Shown here one piece after another: positions 14,060 to 14,154 of a stretch of DNA of 14,154 bases (its first letter is position 1; the number at the start of each line of letters is the position of its first letter). The notes below the pieces were generated by a model. It saw only the letters and a list, made by a program, of their open reading frames with translations. It made no database searches and was not told where the DNA came from. The DNA is from Bacteroidales bacterium UBA2714. Its GTDB lineage: Bacteria; Bacteroidota; Bacteroidia; Bacteroidales; P3. The translations under genes and the position numbers were made by a program. The stretch spans positions 44,453 to 58,606 of the forward strand of contig DEKU01000011.1 of NCBI GenBank assembly GCA_002354035.1, read 5' to 3'.

Positions 14060-14120
14060 AATAGAAATAAAAGCTAATATATATAGAATGTAAATAGAAA
14101 ATAAATAGAAATAAAAGCTA
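14060..14120 (+). repeat. A/T-rich direct repeat, 17-bp unit twice, downstream of aguA
   Basis: AATAGAAATAAAAGCTA occurs at 14060-14076 and 14104-14120, a 44-bp offset, with related AAATAGAAAATAAATAG sequence between. It lies in the A/T-rich gap after aguA (13999-14154), where I see no gene or clear terminator. The array could continue past the right edge. Confidence 0.6.
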
Positions 14121-14154
14121 CTATAAATAGTGAGTGTGATTTGCTGATTTAGGT

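Overview
The window looks like chromosomal DNA of a G+C-rich member of the Bacteroidota, probably Bacteroidales. The reasons are gene content (a PUR-alpha-type DUF3276 protein, a DUF5683 protein and an ExbB-like protein around parAB), matches to the Bacteroidota -7 promoter element TAnnTTTG in front of four transcription units, and the lack of clear Shine-Dalgarno sequences. No rRNA, tRNA, CRISPR array or complete insertion sequence was seen. No stretch above 300 bases lacks a gene.

Layout. Everything left of about 8.57 kb is on the minus strand and everything right of 8.70 kb on the plus strand. Read in transcription order, the minus strand holds three units: (i) a GT4 glycosyltransferase (8567-7425); (ii) dnaB, a deoxyhypusine-synthase-family enzyme and an iron-sulfur L-cysteine desulfidase-family enzyme (7275-3315), packed with gaps of 36 and 13 bp; (iii) a PUR-type nucleic-acid-binding protein, parA, parB, a DUF5683 membrane protein and the start of an ExbB/TolQ-like gene (3110-1, cut by the window edge). 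The plus strand holds a lipoprotein HtrA-type protease (8706-9821) and then a four-gene block, aguB, C5-methyltransferase, BsuBI/PstI-type endonuclease, aguA (10063-13998).

How they work together. AguA and AguB convert agmatine to putrescine through N-carbamoylputrescine. The deoxyhypusine-synthase homologue could use putrescine or spermidine to make another polyamine, because bacteria have no eIF5A. ParA, ParB and DnaB serve chromosome segregation and replication, and the PUR protein leads the parAB operon.

The most striking structure is a type II restriction-modification pair placed between aguB and aguA. It is more A+T-rich than its hosts and is bounded on both sides by the hexamer TGACCA. 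Removing one hexamer plus the insert (2014 bp) restores a compact aguB-aguA junction. The junctions also supply the aguB stop, the first base of the methyltransferase start, the endonuclease stop and an ATGA overlap with aguA. Other unexplained structures are a 47-nt near-perfect palindrome after htrA, two mutually exclusive hairpins after the glycosyltransferase gene, a 9-mer TTATCAACA upstream of both the parAB-operon and dnaB promoters, and two strong G-quadruplex motifs in the parAB operon.
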